61,917 bases of DNA from Gammaproteobacteria bacterium (GCA_026706595.1 JAPOYL010000031.1:1-61917); one strand, 5' to 3'. Counted from the stretch's first letter, positions 9,494-18,157 are shown. Translations and numbers: made by a program. The notes: generated from the letters alone by a model not told the origin.

Positions 9494-10462
9494 ATGCTGA
9501 TCCGTGCCGTCCTGCATCGGATAGCCACCGGCCTGGTCACCCTAGTCGTAGTGTCGGTGCTGATTTTTCTTGGTACCAGCGTCCTGCCGGGAGATGTCGC
9601 GAGCATCATCCTGGGACAGATGGCCACACCGGAATCCCTGGCAGCCCTTCGCAGCACGCTCGGTCTCGACCAGCCCGCCTACGTACGTTACTTCCTGTGG
9701 CTGGGTGATCTCCTGAGCGGGGATCTCGGTGTTTCCAAGGCTGGCGCGGGCGCCGGGACTGGCGGCACATCGATCTCCGAGATGATCGCGCCGCGCCTGA
9801 TCAACACCGTACAGCTTGCAGGTGCGGTTGCCCTGATCGCCGTGCCGCTTTCCCTGGGGCTGGGACTCGCGGCAGCCACATACCCTGGAACCCGCCTGGA
9901 TCGCAGCATCACGCTGAGCACCCTGGGCCTAGTATCCGTTCCGGAGTTCCTGGTGGCCACCGCCCTGGTGCTGGTCATTGCCGTGTACCTGGGCTGGCTT
10001 CCGGCGACCGCCTACGTCAGCGGGACGGAAACCGGGATGGCCCTGCTCAAGACGCTGGCCCTGCCGACCCTGACCCTGGTGATCGTGGCATCCTCACAGA
10101 TCATACGCATGACCCGGGCCAGTGTTCTCAACGTCATGAGTTCACCCTACATCGAGATGGCCGTCCTCAAGGGACTGCCGCGCAGGAGGATTGTCCTGCA
10201 CCATGCACTGCCCAATGCCGTCGGACCCATCGTCAACGTGATCGCCCTGAACCTGGCCTACCTGATCAGCGGGGTGGTGATCGTTGAAACCATCTTCGCC
10301 TACCCGGGTCTTGCCAAACTGATGGTCGATGCGGTCCAGACCCGCGACCTGCCCCTCGTGCAGGCCTGTGCCATGATTTTCTGCAGCGCATACATCCTGC
10401 TGGTCTTCATTGCCGACCTGGCCTCGATCCTGTCCAATCCCCGGCTTCGCTATCCTCAATGA
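9494..10462 (+). CDS. ABC importer permease, DppB/OppB type
   Basis: This is the first inner-membrane permease of the importer. The 322-residue product starts with a membrane segment (LVTLVVVSVLIFLGTSVLPG), has the periplasmic region typical of DppB/OppB, and has about five further hydrophobic helices. The conserved cytoplasmic EAA-like loop, which contacts the ATPases, appears around VLKGLPRRRIVLHHALPNA. The family normally works as a heterodimer with a DppC-type permease, supplied here by the next gene. Its stop overlaps that gene's start by four bases (ATGA), which indicates coupled translation. Confidence 0.92.
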   Translation: MLIRAVLHRIATGLVTLVVVSVLIFLGTSVLPGDVASIILGQMATPESLAALRSTLGLDQPAYVRYFLWLGDLLSGDLGVSKAGAGAGTGGTSISEMIAPRLINTVQLAGAVALIAVPLSLGLGLAAATYPGTRLDRSITLSTLGLVSVPEFLVATALVLVIAVYLGWLPATAYVSGTETGMALLKTLALPTLTLVIVASSQIIRMTRASVLNVMSSPYIEMAVLKGLPRRRIVLHHALPNAVGPIVNVIALNLAYLISGVVIVETIFAYPGLAKLMVDAVQTRDLPLVQACAMIFCSAYILLVFIADLASILSNPRLRYPQ

Positions 10463-11397
10463 GTACTCCTGTGAACAACCCAACGGGGGAAAGTGGGCAG
10501 ACCGGTGCCATATCCGAGGAACAGCCGAGGCGCAGTCTGAAGTTTTCCGGCGCCGGCAAGACCGGAATCGTCGTCATCCTGTTCTGGATCACCATGGTCT
10601 TCATCGGCCCCTGGGTGGCCCCCTTTCACGAGGCGGAATTCCTGGACGAGGCACTTTTCATCGAACCCGGCCTGGATGACCCCTATCCTGCCACCGACTT
10701 CCTGCCCCCGGGGGACGTTGCCTACCTGGGCACAGACTACTTGGGTCGCGACACCCTTTCGCGACTGCTCTACGGAGCCCGCACGACGATCGGAGTCTCG
10801 CTGCTCTCCACCTTGCTGGCCTACCTCATCGGCATAACACTTGGCATCGCGGCTGCCGCAGGAGGCCGGGTCCTGGACAGTTCGCTCAGCCGTCTCAATG
10901 ATGCCGTACTGTCCATGCCGACCATCATGCTGGGCATGGTCGTGATCTCCGCATACGGCAGTACCCTCCCTGTACTGATCGCCCTCACCAGCTTGATTTA
11001 CGCATCCAGCGTGTTCCGGATCGCGCGCGCCTTCGGACTGGACATCATGGTCAGCGATTTCGTCGATGCTGCACGGGTGCGCGGCGAGGGACTCGGATGG
11101 ATCATCCGCCGCGAGGTTCTGCCCGGCATGATCCTGCCCATGGCAAGCGATTTTGGCCTGCGGTTCGTCTACATCATCCTGTTTCTCTCGGGCCTGAGCT
11201 TTCTCGGGCTGGGCGTACAGCCGCCGCAATCCGACTGGGGCAGCATGGTCAGGGAAAATCTGGCCGGGCTGCCCTACGGGGCCATAGCACCCCTGATCCC
11301 GGCCCTTGCCATTGCCAGCCTGACCGTTGCCATCAACCTGGTCGTCGACGACATCTCCGCCCACCACGGCGGCAAGCTTGCGGAGAAAATCATCTGA
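10459..11397 (+). CDS. ABC importer permease, DppC/OppC type
   Basis: This is the second permease subunit, 312 residues. It has a long hydrophilic N terminus (about 35 residues), a first membrane helix (IVVILFWITMVFIGPWVA), then the DppC-type periplasmic segment ending in LGTDYLGRDTLSRLLYGAR, a signature of this subfamily. Five more helices and an EAA-like loop (ARVRGEGLGWIIRREVLPG) follow. The periplasmic segment is unusually acidic (EAEFLDEALFIEPGLDD), which could affect cation or peptide access, but that is inference. The start overlaps the dppB-like stop, and the stop shares one base with the ATPase ATG. Confidence 0.92.
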   Translation: MSTPVNNPTGESGQTGAISEEQPRRSLKFSGAGKTGIVVILFWITMVFIGPWVAPFHEAEFLDEALFIEPGLDDPYPATDFLPPGDVAYLGTDYLGRDTLSRLLYGARTTIGVSLLSTLLAYLIGITLGIAAAAGGRVLDSSLSRLNDAVLSMPTIMLGMVVISAYGSTLPVLIALTSLIYASSVFRIARAFGLDIMVSDFVDAARVRGEGLGWIIRREVLPGMILPMASDFGLRFVYIILFLSGLSFLGLGVQPPQSDWGSMVRENLAGLPYGAIAPLIPALAIASLTVAINLVVDDISAHHGGKLAEKII

Positions 11398-13205
11398 TGC
11401 CCGCGCTCCTGGAAATCGACAACCTGGTCATCGAGGCTGCGGGCGGTGGGGCCAGTCCGGCGCCTGTCATCAATGGTGTAAGCCTGCAGCTCGATGCAGG
11501 CGAGGTCCTGGCATTGATCGGCGAGTCCGGTTCCGGCAAGACCACCCTCGCATTGTCGACCCTGGGGTACGCCAAGCCGGGCCTGGAGTTCCGGGCAGGT
11601 GAAGTCCGGCTCAACGGAGATGACATCCTTGCCATGCCGGCGGATGAGAAACGAAGACTTCGCGGACAACGGGTCTCCTACCTTGCGCAAAGTGCCGCCG
11701 CGGCCTTCAATCCCGCGCTCAGGATCGGGGCACAGGTGACCGAAGCCTCCGTGCTCCACGGACAGCTCTCCCAAACCGAGGCCGACCGGCGTGCAACCGA
11801 CCTCTATCGGGCCCTGGGCCTACCAGACCCGGATCACCTGGGCAGGCGCTACCCGCACCAGGTCTCAGGTGGTCAGTTGCAGCGGCTCATGGCCGCGATG
11901 GCCCTGTGCGGCAAGCCTGACCTGCTGGTTCTGGATGAGCCCACCACGGCGCTGGATGTGACCACGCAGATTGAGGTCCTCAAGGCATTCAAGGACGTCA
12001 TCCGCCAGGAAGGCGCCGCCGCACTTTACGTGACCCATGACCTTTCCATCGTGGCTCAGATCGCAGATCGCATCGTCGTACTCTATGCCGGTGAGGTTGA
12101 GGAATACGGCACCGTCGATGATATCCTCAACCGCCCGCAGCATCGCTATACACGCCAGCTGATCGGTGCTGTGCGCCCGCCTCCGGACAGCACCCTGAGG
12201 CCGGAAAGTCTAGAAGAAACAAGACAAGACGTACCTGCACTTGAGGTGAAAGACCTGACTGCGGGCTACGGGAGAAAACATGCGAGCGGGCACACGGTCA
12301 AGGTGCTTCGGGATGTTCATGTCGCTGTCGGACAGGGTCGCTCACTGGGCGTGATCGGCGAGTCCGGATGCGGCAAATCAACACTTGCCCGGGTGATTTC
12401 AGGACTGCTCCCCGCCATGCAAGGTGATGTACTGCTCAAGGGCCAGCCACTGAAGCCCAGCCTGCGGCAGCGTGAGCGCCGGCAATTACAGAAGATCCAG
12501 TTCGTTTTCCAGATGGCCGATAACGCGCTCAACCCGCACCAGCGGGTCGACCAGCTCTTGGGCCGCCCTCTCGAGTTCTACTTCGGACTCTCGGGCGAGG
12601 AAAAAAGACAGCGCATCACCGAGCTGCTGCACATGGTTGAACTGCCCGCGGAATTTTCCGAACGCTACCCCGAAGAATTGTCCGGCGGCCAGAAACAGCG
12701 CGTCAACCTGGCTCGGGCACTCGCCGCATCCCCCGAGATCCTGCTGTGTGACGAGGTGATCTCGGCCCTGGACACGATTATTGGCGCAAGCATCATCCAG
12801 CTCCTCAAGCGCCTTCGCGAGCAAACCGATGTTTCCTTTGTTTTCATCAGTCATGACCTGTCCGCGATTGCCTCCTTTGCCGATGATATCGCCGTGCTCT
12901 ATGCCGGGCTGGTAGTGGAACAGGGTCCCGCAAACCGTGTGCTTGCACCGCCCTACCATCCCTACACCCGCCTGCTGATTGCCTCGGTTCCGGAACTGAG
13001 CCAGGGCTGGCTAGAGAGAACCCTTGAGATGCGCGAGACCCAGGCCAGTATCGATCGGGCCGTAGAGATCACTGACAGGGGTTGCCCGTTTTACCGCCGC
13101 TGTCCGCTGGCCATCGCCGGAACATGCAATCAGGAAGCGCCTCCCTTGCGCAACCTGGGTCATGGCCATTCGATCACATGCCACCGCAGCGAGGCAGAGT
13201 TGTAG
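11397..13205 (+). CDS. Fused double ABC ATPase (DppD-DppF type) of the importer
   Basis: This protein powers the importer. The 602-residue product joins two complete nucleotide-binding domains that are separate genes (dppD and dppF) in most bacteria. The first half has Walker A GESGSGKTT, signature VSGGQ and Walker B LLVLDEP. The second has GESGCGKST, LSGGQKQR and ILLCDEV. Each half ends with the oligopeptide-transporter C-terminal extension, and the second carries the cysteine cluster CPFYRRCPLAIAGTC, which is common in DppD/OppD-like proteins. The ATG at 11397 shares a base with the preceding stop (TGATG). The longer open frame upstream overlaps the permease and is not coding. All catalytic motifs look intact in both halves. 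Confidence 0.93.
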   Translation: MPALLEIDNLVIEAAGGGASPAPVINGVSLQLDAGEVLALIGESGSGKTTLALSTLGYAKPGLEFRAGEVRLNGDDILAMPADEKRRLRGQRVSYLAQSAAAAFNPALRIGAQVTEASVLHGQLSQTEADRRATDLYRALGLPDPDHLGRRYPHQVSGGQLQRLMAAMALCGKPDLLVLDEPTTALDVTTQIEVLKAFKDVIRQEGAAALYVTHDLSIVAQIADRIVVLYAGEVEEYGTVDDILNRPQHRYTRQLIGAVRPPPDSTLRPESLEETRQDVPALEVKDLTAGYGRKHASGHTVKVLRDVHVAVGQGRSLGVIGESGCGKSTLARVISGLLPAMQGDVLLKGQPLKPSLRQRERRQLQKIQFVFQMADNALNPHQRVDQLLGRPLEFYFGLSGEEKRQRITELLHMVELPAEFSERYPEELSGGQKQRVNLARALAASPEILLCDEVISALDTIIGASIIQLLKRLREQTDVSFVFISHDLSAIASFADDIAVLYAGLVVEQGPANRVLAPPYHPYTRLLIASVPELSQGWLERTLEMRETQASIDRAVEITDRGCPFYRRCPLAIAGTCNQEAPPLRNLGHGHSITCHRSEAEL

Positions 13206-13300
13206 TGCAGGCCGTCTTTACGGGCCAGTAACGGAACGTGTTACAGGACTTGCCCTGTGGGGACCCGAACCTCATCCCAGCATCGGATGCCCTGGCGCCC

Positions 13301-14755
13301 TCAGGTGATGCCACCCATGCACAGGTATTTGATTTCCAGGTATTCCTCGATGCCGTATTTGGACCCTTCGCGGCCGATGCCGGATTCCTTCATGCCCCCA
13401 AAGGGTGCCACCTCGGTTGAGATCAGTCCGGTATTGATGCCGACGATGCCGTATTCCAGGGCTTCGGCGATCTTCCAGACACGAGTGATGTCCCGGGTAT
13501 AGAAGTAGGCTGCAAGACCGTACTCCGTGTCATTGGCCATCCTGATTGCATCCTCGCCGGTCTTGAAGCGGTATACCGGTGCAAGTGGCCCGAAGGTTTC
13601 TTCCCGGCTCAGCGCCATGTCGGCAGTTACATCCACCAGCACCGTGGGTGAATAGAAATTCCCCCCCAGGGTGTGACGTTGTCCGCCGGTGAGCACTCGG
13701 GCACCCTTGGTGGAGGCATCCTGAACATGGTGTTCGACCTTTTCGATGGCGTGCTGGTCGATCAGCGGCCCGATTTCGGTTGCCTCATCCAGGCCGTTGC
13801 CTACATTCAGGGCGCTGACCGCCGCGGCCAGCTTCTCGTTGAAGCGGTCATAGATGCCGTCCTGCACGAATATACGGTTCGCGCAGACGCAGGTCTGCCC
13901 GGCGTTTCGAAACTTGGATTGCATTGCACCCTCGACGGCGGACTCGATGTCGGCATCGTCAAAAACGATAAACGGTGCATTGCCACCCAACTCCATCGTC
14001 ACCTTCTTCATGGTCTCGGCACATTGCTCCGTCAGTCGCTTGCCGACCTCGGCTGAACCGGTAAAGCTGAGCTTGCGCACGGCCGGGTTGGATGTGATCT
14101 CGCCACCGATCTCGGAGCTGATGCCACACAGGACATTCAGCACGCCCTCGGGGAGGCCTGCCTGCTCGGCGAGCCTTGCCAAGGCAAGCGCCGTGTGGGG
14201 TGTCTGGGATGCAGGTTTGGCGATGACGGTGCATCCGGCGGCCAGTGCCGGTGCAACTTTGCGCGTCAGCATGGCTAGCGGAAAATTCCAGGGGGTGATC
14301 GAGGCCACGACACCCACCGGCTCCTTGATCACCACAATGCGCTTGTCCTGCTGATGACCGGGAATGGTGTCGCCGTAGATGCGCTTGCCCTCCTCTGCAA
14401 ACCATTCGACGAAGGAAGCCCCGTAGCCGACTTCTGCGCGCGATTCCACCAGCGGTTTGCCCTGCTCGGTGGTCATGAGAACGGCGAGGTCCTCCTGGTT
14501 TTCCATGATCAGCTCAAACAAGTTGCGCAGGATGCCCGCCCGCTCCTTGGCGGTATGTGCCCGCCATTTCGGGAATGCCGCGCTGGCCGCCTGGATGGCA
14601 CGCCGGGTCTCGGCGGCACCCATCCTGGGAACCGAGCCGATGATCGTGCCATCGGCCGGATTGTCGGTTTCGATCCTGCCGCCATCGTCCGCATCCACCC
14701 AGGTGCCATCGATGTAGCACTGCTCGCAAAACAGCGAGGGATTGCTGAGATTCAT
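13301..14755 (-). CDS. gabD: Succinate-semialdehyde dehydrogenase-like aldehyde dehydrogenase
   Basis: GabD oxidises succinate semialdehyde to succinate, the last step of GABA degradation. The 484-residue product follows E. coli GabD closely from memory: FVEWFAEEGKRIYGDTIPGH, ITPWNFP, the glutamate motif ELGGNAPFIV, the catalytic cysteine in NAGQTCVCANR, and the end GREGSKYGIEEYLEIKY. Such strong agreement supports a C4 or C5 semialdehyde substrate, but related enzymes take glutarate semialdehyde, and an equivalent choice here is possible. It is transcribed toward the importer operon (convergent, 95 bases apart) and away from the ligase gene, with which it shares a 152-base control region. 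Confidence 0.9.
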   Translation of the reverse strand: MNLSNPSLFCEQCYIDGTWVDADDGGRIETDNPADGTIIGSVPRMGAAETRRAIQAASAAFPKWRAHTAKERAGILRNLFELIMENQEDLAVLMTTEQGKPLVESRAEVGYGASFVEWFAEEGKRIYGDTIPGHQQDKRIVVIKEPVGVVASITPWNFPLAMLTRKVAPALAAGCTVIAKPASQTPHTALALARLAEQAGLPEGVLNVLCGISSEIGGEITSNPAVRKLSFTGSAEVGKRLTEQCAETMKKVTMELGGNAPFIVFDDADIESAVEGAMQSKFRNAGQTCVCANRIFVQDGIYDRFNEKLAAAVSALNVGNGLDEATEIGPLIDQHAIEKVEHHVQDASTKGARVLTGGQRHTLGGNFYSPTVLVDVTADMALSREETFGPLAPVYRFKTGEDAIRMANDTEYGLAAYFYTRDITRVWKIAEALEYGIVGINTGLISTEVAPFGGMKESGIGREGSKYGIEEYLEIKYLCMGGIT

Positions 14756-14907
14756 GGAAAACTCCCCGTCAAGCGTTGGATGTGGGTCAGTTCGGACCCA
14801 TGGTAATTGATCCTGCCGCCAAGTTTACTGACAGGGACCTGTTCTGGCCACACGGCGGACCCGGCAGCATCTTGTCTTGAACAAGATTTCGGGAATAGAC
14901 TGTGCCC
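14756..14907. promoter_or_regulatory. Divergent control region with two inverted repeats
   Basis: This gap separates gabD (minus) from the ligase gene (plus). It contains TGGGTC-6-GACCCA at 14783-14800, on the gabD side, and ATCTTGT-5-ACAAGAT at 14869-14887, ending 20 bases before the ligase ATG. Both are perfect and fit dimeric repressor sites in size, although the second could also form a hairpin in the ligase leader. No regulator gene lies nearby. I found no clear -10/-35 pair. Confidence 0.45.
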
Positions 14908-16497
14908 ATGTCCTTGCCACTCCACTCGCTCTTGCCGGCGCAGGCCCGGGAACGGCCTGACAAGGTTGCACTCGAATACCGTGAAAAAAAGGTGTCCTAT
15001 CACGACCTGAATCTGGCGTGTGAGCATTTCGCAGGCGGCTGCCAGCGAGTCGGACTCCCACACAGAGCCCGCATCGGCGTGTACCTGCCGCGATGTATCG
15101 AGGCGGTAGTCGCCTTTTTCGGAACCCTGCAGGCGGGCGCCTGTCTCGTGCCGGTCAACCCGGCCCTGAAGTCCCGGCAAGCGAGCCACATCCTGGAGGA
15201 CTGCGGCATAGAACTGCTGGTGACGACCTCGAGCCGGCTCGACACACTGCACGAGGCACTCATGCACGACTCCCAGTTGCACACGGTGGTTCTGATCGAC
15301 CAGGAGGCAATGCCCTCCAGCGACTCCGACCAAGCGGTCCGCATCGAAGGCTGGCGGGAATTTTGTGCACGGTCCGCACCGGCCAGCATGGACCTGCAGG
15401 ATACGGATCTTGCGGCCATTTTCTACACTTCCGGCAGCACCGGCCTGCCCAAGGGGGTCATGCTCACCCACAAGAACCTGTGCGCGGGGGCAGAAAGTGT
15501 GACCGCGTACCTGGAAAATACATCGAAGGACCGGATTCTCGCCGTGCTGCCCTTCAGTTTTGACTACGGGTTCAGTCAGCTGAGTACAGCATTCAGTGTG
15601 GGGGCGACGGTGGTGATCCTCGACTACCTCCTGCCGCAGGATATTCTAAAGGCCATCGAGCGTGACCGGATTACGGGCCTGGCCGGCGTTCCTGCCCTGT
15701 GGCAACAGCTTGGCCGGCTTGAATGGCCGAAGGCTGCCGGCGAGACGCTTCGCTACATCACCAGTTCAGGCGATGTCCTGCCCGAGACCACCGTCAGGAT
15801 GCTCACCGAGAAGCTTCCGGCGACTGACATGTACCTGATGTACGGCTTCACGGAGGCCTTCCGGTCCACCTACCTGCCGCCACAGGAGATCCATCGCCGG
15901 CCCACATCGATCGGCAAGGCCATCCCAGGCGCCTGGGTCCAGATCGTGCACCCGGACGGCTCCCCCTGTGACCCGGATGAGGTCGGCGAACTGGTGCATG
16001 GCGGCCCCCTGGTGGCCCAGGGGTACTGGAACCACTCCGTGGAAACCGGGGAGCGGTTCAGGCCGCTTGCGGCGAGCCTTGCAGACTCCCGGGAGGCCGG
16101 TGAGGTCGTGGCTTGGTCCGGGGACCTTGCCCGTCAGGACGGCGACGGGTACTTCTACTTCGTCGGGCGCAAGAACGACATGATCAAGACCTCGGGTTAC
16201 CGAGTCAGTCCGGCCGAGATCGAGGGACCAGCCTGCCAACACGACGCCGTTCGCGAAGCCGTGGCCTTTGGTGTGACCCACCCGCAACGCGGCCAGTCCA
16301 TCGTGCTGACCTGCACCACCGACCAGGAGCCCGAACGGGCAGAAGCTGAGCTGGACCTGTACCTGAAAGATGTCCTACCACTGTATATGGTTCCGGAGCA
16401 CTACGTCTGGACGGACGCGATCCCCTGCAACGACAATGGCAAGTTCGACCGCAAGCGACTGGCCAGCCAGTACCAGGCGAGCGTGACGAGGACGTGA
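14908..16497 (+). CDS. AMP-forming acyl-CoA/acyl-ACP ligase, exosortase-A-associated type
   Basis: This is a member of the adenylate-forming family that activates a carboxylate with ATP and passes it to CoA or a carrier-protein thiol. The product is 529 residues from the ATG at 14908 (a GTG lies six bases upstream). Adenylation motifs are complete: YTSGSTGLPKGVMLTH (about 175-190), YGFTEAFRSTYLPP, SGDLARQDGDG, GRKNDMIKTSGYRVSPAEIE, and the C-terminal lysine in NGKFDRKRL. The string TEAFRSTYLPP is one I associate with the ligases of exosortase A (EpsH) gene sets. The decarboxylase follows after four bases. The substrate is unknown. The neighbouring ACP suggests loading onto a carrier protein. 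Confidence 0.88.
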   Translation: MSLPLHSLLPAQARERPDKVALEYREKKVSYHDLNLACEHFAGGCQRVGLPHRARIGVYLPRCIEAVVAFFGTLQAGACLVPVNPALKSRQASHILEDCGIELLVTTSSRLDTLHEALMHDSQLHTVVLIDQEAMPSSDSDQAVRIEGWREFCARSAPASMDLQDTDLAAIFYTSGSTGLPKGVMLTHKNLCAGAESVTAYLENTSKDRILAVLPFSFDYGFSQLSTAFSVGATVVILDYLLPQDILKAIERDRITGLAGVPALWQQLGRLEWPKAAGETLRYITSSGDVLPETTVRMLTEKLPATDMYLMYGFTEAFRSTYLPPQEIHRRPTSIGKAIPGAWVQIVHPDGSPCDPDEVGELVHGGPLVAQGYWNHSVETGERFRPLAASLADSREAGEVVAWSGDLARQDGDGYFYFVGRKNDMIKTSGYRVSPAEIEGPACQHDAVREAVAFGVTHPQRGQSIVLTCTTDQEPERAEAELDLYLKDVLPLYMVPEHYVWTDAIPCNDNGKFDRKRLASQYQASVTRT

Positions 16498-16501
16498 TGG
16501 C

Positions 16502-17737
16502 ATGAACCGCCCGCAACTACAACATTACAGCCCGCAAAAGCTCTTTGACCGAGAAGGGCCGCATCTCGTAGTCGCCGGTCAAACCTTGATGGATATCGCC
16601 GGACAATGCGGGCCCACACCGCTGTATATCTACAGCAAGCAAGCGATTAATGATCGTATCGCAGCCCTGAAAGCCGCACTGCCTGCACGCGTGCATCTGC
16701 ACTATGCGGTCAAGGCCAATCCGATGCAGGAGGTGATTGACTATGTGGCCGAGCAGGTGCACGGACTGGATGTCTCCTCCGGAAATGAACTCAAGGCGGC
16801 TCTGCAAAGCGGCATCCGGGCACAAAACATCAGCTTTGCCGGCCCCGGAAAGTCCTTGCAGGAATTGAAGGCCGCGATCGCCGCCGACATTACCCTGAAT
16901 GTCGAATCGGAAGTCGAGTTCACCCGTATCCTGAGCCTTTGCGAAGAAACCGGGCAGGTGGCACGAGTGGCCTTGCGCATCAACCCGGATTTCGAACTCA
17001 GGGCTTCCGGCATCAAGACCTCGGGCGGGCCCCAGCCGTTCGGCGTGGATGCGGAGGCCGCACCGGAGTTGCTGGAGAAAATATCTACATCCGCTGTCGA
17101 GTTCAGAGGCTTTCATATTTTCAGCGGCTCGCAGGTCCTGCAGGCCAAGACTCTCATCGAGGCTCACAGGAAAACCTTTGCTCTGGCCAAACAGCTTGCA
17201 GACCATGCCCAAGTGCCCGTACAGACCCTGAACATCGGTGGCGGCTTCGGCATTCCTTATTTCCCGGGCGATGCTCCGCTTGAAGTAGCCCCGGTGATGG
17301 AACACCTGGAGGGGTTGCTCACCGAATACCGGGAAACCTTTGCCGAGACACAAATCATTCTTGAACTCGGCCGCTACCTGGTGGGTGAGGCTGGGTTGTA
17401 CATGGCCCGGATCACGGACCGCAAGGTTTCCAGGGGCACTACCTACCTGGTGACCGATGGCGGGCTACACCACCACCTCGCTGCCAGCGGCAACTTCGGT
17501 CAGGCACTTCGCAGAAACTACCCGATCACCATTGGCAACAAGCTGGGCGGGCACACCGAGACGGTCACCGTCGTCGGGCCGCTGTGCACCCCACTGGACA
17601 TGCTGGCCAAGGACATGGATTTGCCGAAAGCCGAAATTGGCGACCTGCTCGTGGTGTTCCAGTCCGGAGCATACGGCTACAGTGCCAGCCCGCTGGAATT
17701 CCTGAGCCATCCCAGGCCCCGTGAAATTCTGGTTTGA
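16502..17737 (+). CDS. Type III PLP-dependent decarboxylase, exosortase-A-associated (BtrK-like)
   Basis: This is an alanine-racemase-fold decarboxylase in the same superfamily as diaminopimelate and ornithine decarboxylases. The 411-residue product has the PLP lysine in LHYAVKANP (Lys71), FHIFSGSQ, the phosphate-binding glycine loop NIGGGFGIPY, ELGRYLVGEAG, the active-site GPLCTPLDMLA, and SGAYGYSAS. These strings, including CTPLD in place of the CE/CES of LysA, match the group found with exosortase A. A characterised relative is BtrK, which decarboxylates glutamyl-S-ACP in butirosin synthesis. The gene starts four bases after the ligase stop and converges with the ACP gene. Acting on an ACP-bound amino acid is inference. 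Confidence 0.88.
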   Translation: MNRPQLQHYSPQKLFDREGPHLVVAGQTLMDIAGQCGPTPLYIYSKQAINDRIAALKAALPARVHLHYAVKANPMQEVIDYVAEQVHGLDVSSGNELKAALQSGIRAQNISFAGPGKSLQELKAAIAADITLNVESEVEFTRILSLCEETGQVARVALRINPDFELRASGIKTSGGPQPFGVDAEAAPELLEKISTSAVEFRGFHIFSGSQVLQAKTLIEAHRKTFALAKQLADHAQVPVQTLNIGGGFGIPYFPGDAPLEVAPVMEHLEGLLTEYRETFAETQIILELGRYLVGEAGLYMARITDRKVSRGTTYLVTDGGLHHHLAASGNFGQALRRNYPITIGNKLGGHTETVTVVGPLCTPLDMLAKDMDLPKAEIGDLLVVFQSGAYGYSASPLEFLSHPRPREILV

Positions 17738-17783
17738 GGTACAGGTATGTGGGCTGCAGGATCGAGGGCGGGGCCAGCAAGCT

Positions 17784-18041
17784 TCAGGGCCGGTCTTCCA
17801 TTTTCGATGCGATCAGGTCGCGCAACGTGCCTACAGTTTGAAACGCCTTGGCATCCAGGTCGTCCTCATCGAACACGATGTCAAAGCTTTTCTCCAGTCC
17901 GGCGATGATGCCGGTGATGGCCATCGAGTCCAGTTCCGGGATGGTGCCCAGAAGCGGCGCCTGTTCTCCCATCTCGTAGGTGGTCTCCGGCAGGGGCAAG
18001 GATTCCGCCAGCACCTCCAGCACCTGTTCAATTGCAATCAT
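17784..18041 (-). CDS. Acyl carrier protein
   Basis: This is a small carrier protein of 85 residues with the four-helix ACP pattern and a phosphopantetheine attachment serine at position 39 in ELDSMAI. AGGAT sits about six bases before the ATG. It is not the fatty-acid AcpP, since it lacks the strongly acidic ADSLD-type site and the fab context. It lies 116 bases downstream of serC on the same strand and converges with the decarboxylase gene, leaving 46 bases between them. I infer that it carries the substrate of the ligase and decarboxylase. A phosphopantetheinyl transferase would be supplied from elsewhere. Confidence 0.85.
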   Translation of the reverse strand: MIAIEQVLEVLAESLPLPETTYEMGEQAPLLGTIPELDSMAITGIIAGLEKSFDIVFDEDDLDAKAFQTVGTLRDLIASKMEDRP

Positions 18042-18157
18042 CGAATTATCCTACGCCTCGTCCCTGATTTACCGGTACACGATACAGGCCTGCTCCCAGT
18101 TGCCCGGGAGTACCTGGCGGGGGGATATGGTACAACAAGCGACGGGTTTGTGAACGC

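Noticed and set aside
10456-11367. 303-residue minus-strand frame opposite the DppC-like permease
   Set aside because: It is Gly-, Asp- and Gln-rich, antisense to a gene with clear permease signatures.
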